In this document: positions 8,596-19,800 of the stretch, one piece after another
Layout: every line of letters starts with the position of its first letter
Position numbering within the stretch: the stretch's first letter is position 1
Origin: Serratia odorifera
Lineage (GTDB): Bacteria; Pseudomonadota; Gammaproteobacteria; Enterobacterales; Enterobacteriaceae
Reading direction: 5' to 3'
Length of the DNA: 64,000 bases
Assembly: GCF_900635445.1 (NCBI RefSeq)
Contig: NZ_LR134117.1
Span: 124,001-188,000 of the forward strand
Notes under the pieces: generated by a model
Databases searched by the model: none
Told to the model about the DNA's origin: nothing
The model's input: only the letters and a program-made list of their open reading frames with translations
Position numbers and translations under genes: made by a program

Positions 8596-10323
8596 TTATG
8601 ATTTGCAGTTTTCACAGGCCTTGCTGGCCTCGGACCAGGTCATGGTTTGAGTGCCAAGATTGGTAAACCAGTGCTTCAGGGTGAAACGGTACTGGATAGC
8701 GGCATGGCCAGTGCGCGTCCCGGTAATGACAACCGTCGCACTGGCGGGTTTGCTGGCAAAGGTCACCACCACCCCAGAAACCTCTCTTGTCACCGTAATG
8801 GCGCTCCCCGCATCGGTCTTCCAGTCATAGTCAGATGCCCGAATCCCTGACGGCAGGACCAGGGTAAACCTTGCCGCCCCGAAAGCCGTGGTGGGGAAGC
8901 CCGCATTCTTCTCAAATATATGGCCATTCACCTCAATGTGGGCGATGTCGAGCGGTTTATCATAGAGAGTGACAGAGCTACCGCTGCAAGCCTCGGCGCC
9001 AGGAATGTTCGCCATCGTCGGCACCACACACCCATGAACCTCGTGACCGATATACGTCGCTCCTGGCGTCCACGTCTGCGCAGTCGCCCCCTCAACCGGC
9101 TGCCAGGCGGCGTCAGAGCCGGCTGTTCGGGTTTCCCACCGGTAAGTGTATGCCACGTCCGCCGCCGGAACTGTGGTGTAGGTGAGCGTCAGGGGCTCAT
9201 ACGCTGACTGTGAGCCGCTCGGTGAAATACTGACATCTCGGACCACCGGCCGCACGGTGACCTCGACTGCGACTTCCGCCGCGGCGATATTTAACCCCGG
9301 ACCCGAGGCGGCATTCGCCACCGCCAGCGCCAGCACCTTGACCTTGCCTTTACCCACTGTCGCAGCAGACAGGTGCAGGTCCCCACTGGCAGACACCCCC
9401 TGCGCGCCGACAAACTGACGCCAGTTGACCTCATCGCCTTGCTCCGGCATAAAATAAAAATGCGGGCTGGCCAGCGTGCTGTCGGCCGAGAGGTGTGACG
9501 GGAGGTGCACGGTCGTGCCGGATGTCGTCCCCACGTCCAGCACCAGGGGAGTCACGGGTGTTACGGCGAGCTGGTTTTGCGTGTGTTTTTTTCCGTACCC
9601 CTTTGTGTAAGCGGCATTTAATGCGCCGGCGATGGCGATTTCGACCGAGCCACCCGTCGTTGTGTCTGGATGCTCACCATGGGCAGTATTGTCAACAGCC
9701 TTTTTGAGCGCCGCCGTCGACTCCGCTTCCAGCATGGTTTTGATTTTTTCAATACCGGTCTTGGTAATGGCCAGTCCGTTGGGGCCTGTGGTGAGGTAAT
9801 TATCCCCGGATGCTGACAGATTAACTTTCAGGTCCCCCTTACCGCCAAAGGCCAGGCCCGACGCCGCGCCGTCCACGGCCACCGCCAGCTTGTTGTCGTC
9901 TGTTTTGAGCCCCCCGTTGGGGGCCAGGGTGACCGATAACCCCTTCGTATCGGTTTTCAGGCCGGTGCCGGTCTTGATGTGCATCCCTGTCGCGTCAACG
10001 GCCTCCAGCCCCCCTTCCGGTTTCAGGTGGAGTGCCAGCGCGTTTTCCCCTGTCACGGAAAGCGTCTTGTCATCGACCTTTACCGCCACCCCCTCCCCCC
10101 CCACAGCAACCCCCTTGCCCGCCTTGACCGCGAGCTTGCCCCCCGGCGCTTCCAGCCCATGCCCGGGAACAGGGGTGGTGGCATCCGTGGTCGCAGCCCC
10201 CAGGGCCTTGCTCCCCACCGAGGCCAGGTCGATGAGGGTGCCATAATCCAGTTCGTTGGGGGTTGCGCCCTCTTTAAAGGCGCCTCTCAATGCATTAATG
10301 TCAATGGTTTTGTTCTCGGTCAT
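8596..10323 (-). CDS. eCIS tail fibre (Afp13-like), intact copy
   Basis: 575 aa. The start MTENKTIDINALRGAFKEG is followed by a 'GTLIDLAS' N-terminal attachment segment shared in style with the fibre at 20543-21697. Residues 45-180 are adenovirus-shaft-like repeats (GGKLAVKAGKGVAV, GGLEAVDATGMHIKTGTGLKT, GGLKTDDNKLAVAV), the usual trimeric shaft of Afp13/Pvc13 fibres. Then come beta-rich Ig-like domains (about 330-460) and a C-terminal module, IAHIEVNGHIFEKNAGFPTT to LKHWFTNLGTQTMTW, also found at the end of the invasin and in the remnant at 3369-4066. The protein stops shortly after that, at KACENCKS, without the lectin-like tail the invasin has. It should bind the target cell surface. It sits about 11 kb downstream of the eCIS core rather than in the usual afp13 place. 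Confidence 0.75.
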   Translation of the reverse strand: MTENKTIDINALRGAFKEGATPNELDYGTLIDLASVGSKALGAATTDATTPVPGHGLEAPGGKLAVKAGKGVAVGGEGVAVKVDDKTLSVTGENALALHLKPEGGLEAVDATGMHIKTGTGLKTDTKGLSVTLAPNGGLKTDDNKLAVAVDGAASGLAFGGKGDLKVNLSASGDNYLTTGPNGLAITKTGIEKIKTMLEAESTAALKKAVDNTAHGEHPDTTTGGSVEIAIAGALNAAYTKGYGKKHTQNQLAVTPVTPLVLDVGTTSGTTVHLPSHLSADSTLASPHFYFMPEQGDEVNWRQFVGAQGVSASGDLHLSAATVGKGKVKVLALAVANAASGPGLNIAAAEVAVEVTVRPVVRDVSISPSGSQSAYEPLTLTYTTVPAADVAYTYRWETRTAGSDAAWQPVEGATAQTWTPGATYIGHEVHGCVVPTMANIPGAEACSGSSVTLYDKPLDIAHIEVNGHIFEKNAGFPTTAFGAARFTLVLPSGIRASDYDWKTDAGSAITVTREVSGVVVTFASKPASATVVITGTRTGHAAIQYRFTLKHWFTNLGTQTMTWSEASKACENCKS

Positions 10324-10552
10324 TAGTGTTCCCTCTTCTCTGTTGTCTGCGGTTCTCGTGTTGCGGGCGTGGACCGATGGGCTATCCTGCAGGACACCCC
10401 TCCCCCTTAATAGGGGCCTCCCGTGCCACTCCTGAAAACAACGACTGCTGATAGCACCTCAAAAACATGCCCTCCCGGATAAGCGCAAGCTTTCCCGGAC
10501 GGGCACTTAACACTAATTTATTTTCTGTATCCATGCATCCCACCTCAGCGTT

Positions 10553-10573
10553 CCCCCGCGTCAAACGCGGGGG
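10553..10573 (-). terminator. Hairpin downstream of the invasin gene, terminator-like but without a U-tract
   Basis: CCCCCGCG, a 5-base loop and CGCGGGGG form a strong GC stem about 45 bases past the invasin stop. No run of T follows on the minus strand, so intrinsic termination is doubtful; it may only shield the 3' end of the transcript. Confidence 0.35.
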
Positions 10574-10617
10574 AGGAGCAAACAAAAAAACAAGGTTAAA
10601 AACTAAAAGTTAAAGGC

Positions 10618-13600
10618 TTAAAAACCCTGCCGACACACCACAGAGAAGCTGCGGGTGTCGCCGCCGCTGCTGCTGCCTTTGTAGGCGTAGCCACTGCTCA
10701 GGTCGACGAGGAAATGGGAGCCAGTGCCGTCCTGCTCGGACGACCAGTAAGCGTCGAGGACAAAACCAGAGCCACCATAATATTTGGACAAATCCCCCCA
10801 TTCACCCCAGAGACTGTCAATGGCGCGCTCATCAGGACCTCTAGTCAGCTGACTTACTGTTGGTAATGTACAAGTCATATTTGCCTCACCCCATGTCATG
10901 GTCTGGTTACCCTTATTGGTAAACCAGTGCTTCAGTTGGAAGCTGTACTCGATGGCACCGCCTCCGTTTTTTGCGGTGCCCGTCAGGGTCACCCGCTGGT
11001 CAGTACCCTGGCCGGTAAAGCTCACTTCTCCGTTATCATTCACCGATACCCACAGCGCACTTGACGACCAGGTATAGTCGGCTGCCTTACCCTCTTTAAC
11101 TTCAAGCGTAAATTTCGCCCCGTTAAAGCCCGTGCTCGGGAATCCGGCGTCCGCATCAAACCGATGACCATTCACCTGAATACCTGCAATGCTGCCGGCC
11201 ACAATGCGGTAGACGCCCGACTCCCGCGGCTGACTCCAGCCACTCAGCGTCAGGGTTGCCTTCAGGTTGTCACCCATCGAGTTGGCGGTGTAGGTCGCAC
11301 TGTAGGTACCGTCGCCCTTGTCGCCCCAGGCATCCTTCAGCGTTGCATTCCTCACATTGATACCGGCAGCCAGTTTTTCCTGCTGTCCGGTCACCGGGTT
11401 ATTGGCCGCATCCCTCAATGTCACTGTGACAGTGAGAACACCACCGAGCAGGTAACGCTCACCGTCCACCACAAGGGCTGAGTTCTCCCATGCAGGCACG
11501 CCTGCCGTGATGGCGTAGGCATTGGATGCTATGGTGTTGCCTTCAAGTTTCAGCGTGGCTGTCTGATTGGTGCTGACCTTGGTGGCAACATACGTCGCGG
11601 CGTACACCCCTGTACCGGCACCCGTTTCAGCCCAGAGAGCCCCGACCTTCCGTGAGGCGTTAGGCACTGCCACGCCAGCATCCGGCAACTCTGCATGCCC
11701 GGACACCAGGTTGCCCTGCGCATCCTTCAGTATCACTGTCACCACCATGTCACTGCCGGACACGAAGCTGTCACCCCCCACCTTGATTTCAGAGGTAGCG
11801 GTCACCGCCGCCCCCGCCGTGATGGCGTAAGGGGTTGGCGTCGCCGCCGTCACACTACCCAGCGTCAGGTTGGCCTTCAGACCGGTTCCGGCCGTCTTCG
11901 CGGTGTAGGTCGCGCTGTAGGTGCCCGGGGTCGTTTCCGTCCAGGTGCCTTTCAGTTCGGCATTGGCTGCCTTCACCGTCTCCGCCGTCAGCGTACCGGC
12001 CTGATTCGGCACCAGGTTGCCCTGTGCATCCTTCAACTCCACCGTCAGCGTGATGGCACCGCCGGCCACGTAGGTCGCCTTGTCCGCCGTCAGCGTTGCC
12101 GCCGTCACCGTCCCCGCCGTGATGGCGTAGGTGCCGGAGGCTGCCGTGGTGCTGCCCAGTTTCAGGCTGGCCTTCAGACCGGTTCCGGCCGTCTTCGCGG
12201 TGTAGGTCGCGCTGTAGGTGCCTGCCGTGCCTGCTTCGGCCCAGGTGCCTTTCAGTTCGGCATTGGCTGCCTTCACCGTCTCCGCCGTCAGCGTACCGGC
12301 CTGGCCCGGTGCCGGGTTGCCCTGTGCATCCTTCAGTGTCACCGTCAGGATGAGGGGGCTGCCCGCCACGTAGGTCGCCTTGTCCGCCGCCAGCGTTGCC
12401 GTCGTCACCGTCCCCGCCGTGATGGCGTAAGGGGTTGGCGTCGCCGCCGTCACGCTGCCCAGTTTCAGGCTGGCCTTCAGGTTGCTGCCTGCCTTGTTTG
12501 CGGTGTAGGTCGCGCTGTAGGTGCCTGCCGTGCCTGCTTCGGCCCAGGTGCCTTTCAGTTCGGCATTGGCTGCCTTCACCGTCTCCGCCGTCAGCGTACC
12601 GGCCTGATTCGGCACCAGGTTGCCCTGTGCATCCTTCAACTCCACCGTCAGCGTGATGGCACCGCCGGCCACGTAGGTCGCCTTGTCCGCCGTCAGCGTT
12701 GCCGCCGTCACCGTCCCCGCCGTGATGGCGTAGGTGCCGGAGGCTGCCGTGGTGCTGCCCAGTTTCAGGCTGGCCTTCAGACCGGTTCCGGCCGTCTTCG
12801 CGGTGTAGGTCGCGCTGTAGGTGCCTGCCGTGCCTGCTTCGGCCCAGGTGCCTTTCAGTTCGGCATTGGCTGCCTTCACCGTCTCCGCCGTCAGCGTACC
12901 GGCCTGGCCCGGTGCCGGGTTGCCCTGTGCATCCTTCAGTGTCACCGTCAGGATGAGGGGGCTGCCCGCCACGTAGGTCGCCTTGTCCGCCGCCAGCGTT
13001 GCCGTCGTCACCGTCCCCGCCGTGATGGCGTAAGGGGTTGGCGTCGCCGCCGTCACGCTGCCCAGTTTCAGGCTGGCCTTCAGGTTGCTGCCTGCCTTGT
13101 TTGCGGTGTAGGTCGCGCTGTAGGTGCCTGCCGTGCCTGCTTCGGCCCAGGTGCCTTTCAGTTCGGCATTGGCTGCCTTCACCGTCTCCGCCGTCAGCGT
13201 ACCGGCCTGATTCGGCACCAGGTTGCCCTGTGCATCCTTCAACTCCACCGTCAGCGTGATGGCACCGCCGGCCACGTAGGTCGCCTTGTCCGCCGTCAGC
13301 GTTGCCGCCGTCACCGTCCCCGCCGTGATGGCGTAGGTGCCGGAGGCTGCCGTGGTGCTGCCCAGTTTCAGGCTGGCCTTCAGACCGGTTCCGGCCGTCT
13401 TCGCGGTGTAGGTCGCGCTGTAGGTGCCTGCCGTGCCTGCTTCGGCCCAGGTGCCTTTCAGTTCGGCATTGGCTGCCTTCACCGTCTCCGCCGTCAGCGT
13501 ACCGGCCTGGCCCGGTGCCGGGTTGCCCTGTGCATCCTTCAGTGTCACCGTCAGGATGAGGGGGCTGCCCGCCACGTAGGTCGCCTTGTCCGCCGTCAGC

Positions 13601-16600
13601 GTTGCCGCCGTCACCGTCCCCGCCGTGATGGCGTAAGGGGTTGGCGTCGCCGCCGTCACGCTGCCCAGCGTCAGGTTGGCCTTCAGACCGGTTCCGGCCG
13701 TCTTCGCGGTGTAGGTCGCGCTGTAGGTGCCCGGGGTCGTTTCCGTCCAGGAGCCTTTCAGTTCGGCATTGGCTGCCTTCACCGTCTCCGCCGTCAGCGT
13801 ACCGGCCTGGCCCGGTGCCGGGTTACCCTGTGCATCCTTCAGTGTCACCGTCAGGATGAGGGGGTTGCCCGCCACATAGGTGGTGTTATCCGCCGTCAGC
13901 GTTGCCGTCGTCACCGTCCCCGCCGTGATGGCGTAGGTGCCGGAGGCTGCCGTGGTGCTGCCCAGTTTCAGGCTGGCCTTCAGACCGGTTCCGGCCGTCT
14001 TCGCGGTGTAGGTCGCGCTGTAGGTGCCTGCCGTGCCTGCTTCGGCCCAGGTGCCTTTCAGTTCGGCATTCGCCGCCTTCACCGTCTCCGCCGTCAGCGT
14101 ACCGGCCTGGCCCGGTGCCGGGTTGCCCTGTGCATCCTTCAGTGTCACCGTCAGGATGAGGGGGTTGCCCGCCACATAGGTGGTGTTATCCGCCGTCAGC
14201 GTTGCCGCCGTCACCGTCCCCGCCGTGATGGCGTAAGGGGTTGGCGTCGCCGCCGTCACGCTGCCCAGTTTCAGGTTGGCCTTCAGACCGGTTCCGGCCG
14301 TCTTCGCGGTGTAGGTCGCGCTGTAGGTGCCTGCCGTGCCGGTTTCCGCCCAAGAGCCTTTCAGTTCGGCATTCGCCGCCTTCACCGTCTCCGCCGTCAG
14401 CGTACCGGCCTGGCCCGGTGCCGGGTTGCCCTGTGCATCCTTCAGTGTCACCGTCAGGATGAGGGGGCTGCCCGCCACGTAGGTGGTGTTATCCGCCGTC
14501 AGCGTTGCCGTCGTCACCGCACCCGCCGTGATGGCGTAAGGGGTTGGCGTCGCCGCCGTCACGCTGCCCAGTTTCAGGTTGGCCTTCAGACCGGTTCCGG
14601 CCGTCTTCGCGGTGTAGGTCGCGCTGTAGGTGCCTGCCGTGCCGGTTTCCGCCCAAGAGCCTTTCAGTTCGGCATTGGCTGCCTTCACCGCCTCCGCCGT
14701 CAGCGTACCGGCCTGGCCCGGTGCCGGGTTGCCCTGTGCATCCTTCAGTGTCACCGTCAGGATGAGGGGGTTGCCCGCCACATAGGTGGTGTTATCCGCC
14801 GTCAGCGTTGCCGCCGTCACCGTCCCCGCCGTGATGGCGTAAGGGGTTGGCGTCGCCGCCGTCACGCTGCCCAGTTTCAGGTTGGCCTTCAGACCGGTTC
14901 CGGCCGTCTTCGCGGTGTAGGTCGCGCTGTAGGTGCCTGCCGTGCCGGTTTCCGTCCAGGAGCCTTTCAGTTCGGCATTGGCTGCCTTCACCGTCTCCGC
15001 CGTCAGCGTACCGGCCTGATTCGGCACCAGGTTGCCCTGTGCATCCTTCAACTCCACCGTCAGCGTGATGGCACCGCCGGCCACGTAGGTCGCCTTGTCC
15101 GCCGTCAGCGTTGCCGCCGTCACCGTCCCCGCCGTGATGGCGTAGGTGCCGGAGGCTGCCGTGGTGCTGCCCAGTGTCAGGCTGGCCTTCAGGTTGCTGC
15201 CTGCCTTGTTTGCGGTGTAGGTCGCGCTGTAGGTGCCCGGGGTCGTTTCCGTCCAGGTGCCTTTCAGTTCGGCATTCGCCGCCTTCACCGTCTCCGCCGT
15301 CAGCGTACCGGCCTGGCCCGGTGCCGGGTTGCCCTGTGCATCCTTCAGTGTCACCGTCAGGATGAGGGGGTTGCCCGCCACATAGGTGGTGTTATCCGCC
15401 GTCAGCGTTGCCGCCGTCACCGTCCCCGCCGTGATGGCGTAAGGGGTTGGCGTCGCCGCCGTCACGCTGCCCAGTTTCAGGTTGGCCTTCAGACCGGTTC
15501 CGGCCGTCTTCGCGCTGTAGGTCGCGCTGTAGGTGCCTGCCGTGCCGGTTTCCGCCCAAGAGCCTTTCAGTTCGGCATTCGCCGCCTTCACCGTCTCCGC
15601 CGTCAGCGTACCGGCCTGGCCCGGTGCCGGGTTGCCCTGTGCATCCTTCAGTGTCACCGTCAGGATGAGGGGGCTGCCCGCCACGTAGGTGGTGTTATCC
15701 GCCGTCAGCGTTGCCGTCGTCACCGCACCCGCCGTGATGGCGTAAGGGGCTGGCGTCGCCGCCGTCACGCTGCCCAGTTTCAGGTTGGCCTTCAGACCGG
15801 TTCCGGCCGTCTTCGCGGTGTAGGTCGCGCTGTAGGTGCCTGCCGTGCCGGTTTCCGCCCAAGAGCCTTTCAGTTCGGCATTCGCCGCCTTCACCGTCTC
15901 CGCCGTCAGCGTACCGGCCTGGCCCGGTGCCGGGTTGCCCTGTGCATCCTTCAGTGTCACCGTCAGGATGAGGGAGCTACCCGCCACGTAGGTCGCCTTG
16001 TCCGCCGCCAGCGTTGCCGTCGTCACCGTCCCCGCCGTGATGGCGTAGGTGCCGGAAGGGCGCGTCTCGCCACCCAGTCGCAGGGTCGCCGTCTGATGGG
16101 TACTGACCGCCCCGGCAACGTAGCGGGCGATATAAATACCCGACCCCGCCGGGGTCTCGGTCCAGTCCGCGCCAGGCTTCATTATCGCATTCGGCACGGC
16201 AACCTTGTCGCCCAGTGAACCAGCCTGTCCGGAGACCGGGTTACCGGCCGCGTCCTTCAGGCTCACCGTGACCGTCATGTCACTGCCGGATATGTAAGCC
16301 TGGCGATCGATGGCTATCGCCGAATTACCCGCCGCTACCGCGCCCGCATTGATACTGTAGGTGGCCGGTGTCGCACTCGCGCCATTGAGCGTCAGCGTCG
16401 CCTGCAGGTTCGTCCCCGCCGTCTTCGCGGTGTAGGTCGCGCCGTAGCTGCCTTCACCCTTGTCACTCCAACTGCCGCTCAGGTCGGCATGCGCCACCGA
16501 CACCGCCGTCGCCAGCAGCGCCGCCTGACCCGCTACCGGGTTGCCGGCCGCGTCCTTCAGCACCACCGTCACCGTCATGCTCTCGCCTGACGCATAACCC

Positions 16601-19192
16601 GCCTTGTCGGTATGAATGGTCGAGGTGTCCGTCGCCACCGTGCCCGCCGTGATGGCATAGACCGCCGTCTGCGCACTACGCCAGCCGCTCAGCAACAAGC
16701 TCGCCTTCAGGTCGGTGCCTGCCTCCCTCGCCGTGTACGTCGCGGTATACTCGCCGGCCGCATTGCCACTCCATGCACCGCGCAACGCCGCATGCTCTGC
16801 GGTCACCGCAGAAGACAACCCCCCCCTCCTGTCCGGCCACCGGGTTGCCCTGTGCATCCTTCAGCACCACCGTCAGGCCAATGTCACCCCCGGAGGCATA
16901 GCTCGCCTTGTCCACCACAATGTGCGAGGTCGCCTGAACCGCCACCCCCGCCGTCAGCGTGACCGACGCACTCAGGTCGCCCAGCACGCTCCCGTTATAT
17001 TCCGGTACCAGGGTGTACGTCCCGGCCACCGCGCCCTTGAACGTCGCGGTATAGACCCCTTTCTCACCGCTCTCCGTCAGCGTGCCCAGCGTCACCGCCT
17101 CGGCCGCACGCGTCGTTCCGCCGCCGTCCTTCATCACCAGCGACAGCTGCGACGCCAGGCCGCTCAGCACGTCGCCTGCCGCATTCTTCAGCGTCAGCGT
17201 CAGCGTCGTGCTCGCCTGATTGTCCGCCGCCAGGGTTGCTGGCGCTGCCGTAAAGCTCGACTGCGCCGCCGCCGGTGTCATGTCATTGATGTTCACCCGC
17301 GCCGCCGCCAGCGTCACCCCGCTGACCACCGGGGTCAGGGTCAGCACCTCACCCCGCGTCCCCGCCGTCACCGTCACCTCATAGGTGCCGTCCGCGCTCT
17401 GCTTCGGTGCCGAGATGGTCGCCCCCGCCGGCAGACGCGTCGCGCCCCCCGCGCCTACGGCTATCTCCGACGCGGCCACGTCAACCGCCTGGCCCTGTCC
17501 GTCCTTCAGCGTCAGCGTCAGCACCCGCGTGCCCTTGCCGTCAGCCAGTAACACGCTGCTGGCCGGCAGGAAGCTGCTCAGGCTTTCACTGATGACCGGA
17601 GCCAACACCGTCACCTGTGTCTCGCTCCGGTTCGACGCGTTCCCCTTGGTGTCAACCGCCACGCCGCTAACCGTGTAGCTGTTCACGCTGCCCGCCGCCG
17701 TCCGGTACGGCGGCAACACCACGCCGTAGCCCTGCGGGCCGTCATTGACGATTTTTCCGCCGGCCGCCAGCAAGGTCGGTGCCGACCAGTCAATGCGCTC
17801 CAGCCCGTATTTGCTGTTGACCACCACGCCCAGCGACTTGCGCTCGCCCGCATGGCCCGTCACCAGCTCCGCCGTACGCAGTCGGATAACCTCTTTCTTG
17901 CGGTATTCCAGCACGATGTTGTTGTTACGCTCGACCAGGTCATGACGACTGCCGGCCAGACTGCGCATCGCCGCCACCGCGGCCGGGTCAACCTGGTGTT
18001 GCCACGGCACGCCCAGCTGGTAACGCATCTCCACCCCCAGGCGGGCGTCGCTCTTGCCGGCCTGCCCCTGGCGGTGCTCCGCGTTGAATGTCAGTAACGG
18101 GATGGGGGTGTAGTTCACCCCCGCCGTGATGGCGTGCGGGTTGCTCTGCCGCGCATCCTTGCCAAACAGCCCCACCTGGTCGCCGTAATACTGCTCAAAG
18201 GTCAGCTTGCCGCCCAGTTGCGGCAGCGCCGGCACCCAGGCCTGCGCCCGCAGGTCCCAGCCGTTGGCCGGACGCTCTTCATAATCCGTCAGGTCCGGCG
18301 AGTCCTTCCAGCTGCTCAACCGGTGGTAACTGTTGGCCCCCAGCTTCAGGAAGTCACGCCAGTACTCCAGCCCCACCCCCATCCGGGTATGCGACCGGGA
18401 CAGGTCGTGGTCCAGGAAGGTGTTCCCACCCAGCATCCAGCCGTCATTGAACCAGCGATACCCCACCCCCAGGTTGGTCTGGGTACGCTCGTCGGTGCGG
18501 TGCACGCTGCCCTGCGCAAACACCAGCCGGTCCTTCTTCTCATGCAGCGGGACCAGCAGGTCGAGCTGGGACTGCTTGAGCGAGAAGTTTTTATCCGCGT
18601 CCAGCTGCACGCGGGCGGTACCGAACTGGCTCAGCCATTGCTGCACCTCACCGCCGACGGCGCCGGTCGCCATTCCCCGCGCCATGGACGCGGCGGCTTC
18701 ACCACGGGCACTGCTCGACAGGAAGCCGCCCGCCTGTGACGCCAGACCGGCCACCCGGTGCGCCCCCGCATCCTGCGAGTCCGCCGCGCCCGTACTCCCG
18801 GGCTTGTCCTTGCTCTCCCCCTCCCAGACCACCGGCGGCAACGGGGCCACCGGGACGTCCAGCTCGTCCCCCGTGCGGAGGGCCTCCCAGCCGCCCGCAA
18901 AGGTGCGGAACTGGTTGAGCTTGCGCAGCGCGTCCGGCGTCATGTTGTAACGCTTCGCCACTGAACTCACGGTCTCGTGAGGACCCAGCACGTACGGACG
19001 CGTCGCCAGGGCAGACACCGTGGTGTCTGTCCCGAGGAAGGTCGGCTTGTCGGCGCGTGCCGCCATCGCCGGCGTGAACGCCAGCGATATCGGCAGCGCC
19101 ACCTGAACACCAATGTTTATCCAGGATAAACACGCCATGACAGGCGATAACCGCATGGCCTCCGTCCTGGAGGAAGGTTTATTATTTTCCAT
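10618..19192 (-). pseudogene. Giant intimin/invasin-type adhesin (inverse autotransporter), split at a G8 tract
   Basis: Start placed at 19192 (MENNKPSSRTEAMRLSP), followed by a long signal region ending AFTPAMA. Next come a LysM-like domain (YVLGPHETVSSVAKRYNMTP, ending TGDELDVP) and a beta-barrel translocator with intimin-family sequence (NLGVGYRWFNDGWMLGGNTF, then LGANSYHRLSSW). The passenger is a long row of bacterial Ig-like domains. The C-terminal module, IAGIQVNGHRFDADAGFPST to LKHWFTNKGNQTMTW, ends in a lectin-like tail (YWSSEQDGTGSHF, then SFSVVCRQGF). At the G8 run (16819-16826) the frame shifts; seven Gs would give one continuous protein of about 2,857 aa. It should anchor in the outer membrane and bind host surfaces. 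An odd base count in a homopolymer at this point is what a phase-variable switch would look like, but decay or sequencing error are equally possible. Confidence 0.85.
11800..16030 (-). repeat. Array of about 14 near-identical ~300-bp Ig-domain repeats in the invasin
   Basis: Each unit encodes about 100 residues built on TLTAETVKAANAELKG, GTYSATYTAKTAGTGLKA, YAITAGTVT and TYVAGSPLILTVTLKDAQGN. Two unit types alternate in part of the array, so a 603-bp dimer is repeated with the same sequence at 12121, 12724 and 13327. Flanking Ig domains are clearly more diverged. The near-identity points to recent unequal crossing-over or gene conversion; array length probably varies between isolates and may be mis-assembled. 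Confidence 0.9.
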
Positions 19193-19684
19193 AATGAAAT
19201 GTTTCTCGAAATAATGTAAATACCGTGATTGCGGCGCACGCAATGCCCGCAGGGGACGTCCATACACCCTGCGAAATAACTAGCGCTATACGACACAACC
19301 TTATTTTCCTGCTTGTTTTCACCCTGCCTCAATAACAACCGGGCAAGATGCCATCAATAAAAGAATCAATGTCCTTGCAATAAAAACCAGCCCCTCCTTT
19401 TACGTATTAAATAAATAAACAAAAACACATCCCTCATCATCAAATAGAGGCATGCACACATAAATACAGAATGGTTCAGCGACGATGTTCATTGCCGCCA
19501 ACAGCAGAAAACGGACTGACGAAAATATCCCTCACTCAAACGGTCAGGGTTCGCCCCAGCACAAAGGTATTGCACCATTGCGTCTTATAGGCCCTCCGGG
19601 GATTGTCCATGCCCAGGGAAAAGGCCATTTTTATCTTTTTTTCGAGGCAGAGTGCCTTTGCCCGCTGAATATTCATATACATGA
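19193..19684. other. Leader region of the invasin gene, no gene seen
   Basis: AT-richer than its surroundings and without convincing coding frames. It should hold the invasin promoter and leader. I cannot single out a promoter with confidence. Confidence 0.4.
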
Positions 19685-19800
19685 TATCGCCGAATTACCC
19701 GCCGCTACCGCGCCCGCATTGATACTGTAGGTGGCCGGTGTCGCACTCGCGCCATTGAGCGTCAGCGTCGCCTGCAGGTTCGTCCCCGCCGTCTTCGCGG
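19685..19800. repeat. Displaced 116-bp copy of an invasin Ig-repeat segment
   Basis: Bases 19685-19800 are identical to 16315-16430 inside the invasin gene. The copy lies outside the gene, 0.5 kb upstream of its start, fused to the broken end of a Mig-14-like pseudogene. It has the same orientation as the original. Confidence 0.9.

Noticed and set aside
11800..16030. Regular repeats that could be taken for a CRISPR or other non-coding array.
   Set aside because: The unit is about 300 bp, in frame, and codes for bacterial Ig domains; there are no short repeats with unique spacers and no cas genes.
11695..16218. A 1,507-codon open frame on the plus strand, full of arginine and histidine.
   Set aside because: It is the mirror of the repetitive, GC-rich invasin array on the minus strand; period and repeats follow the array, composition is implausible, and no start signal exists.
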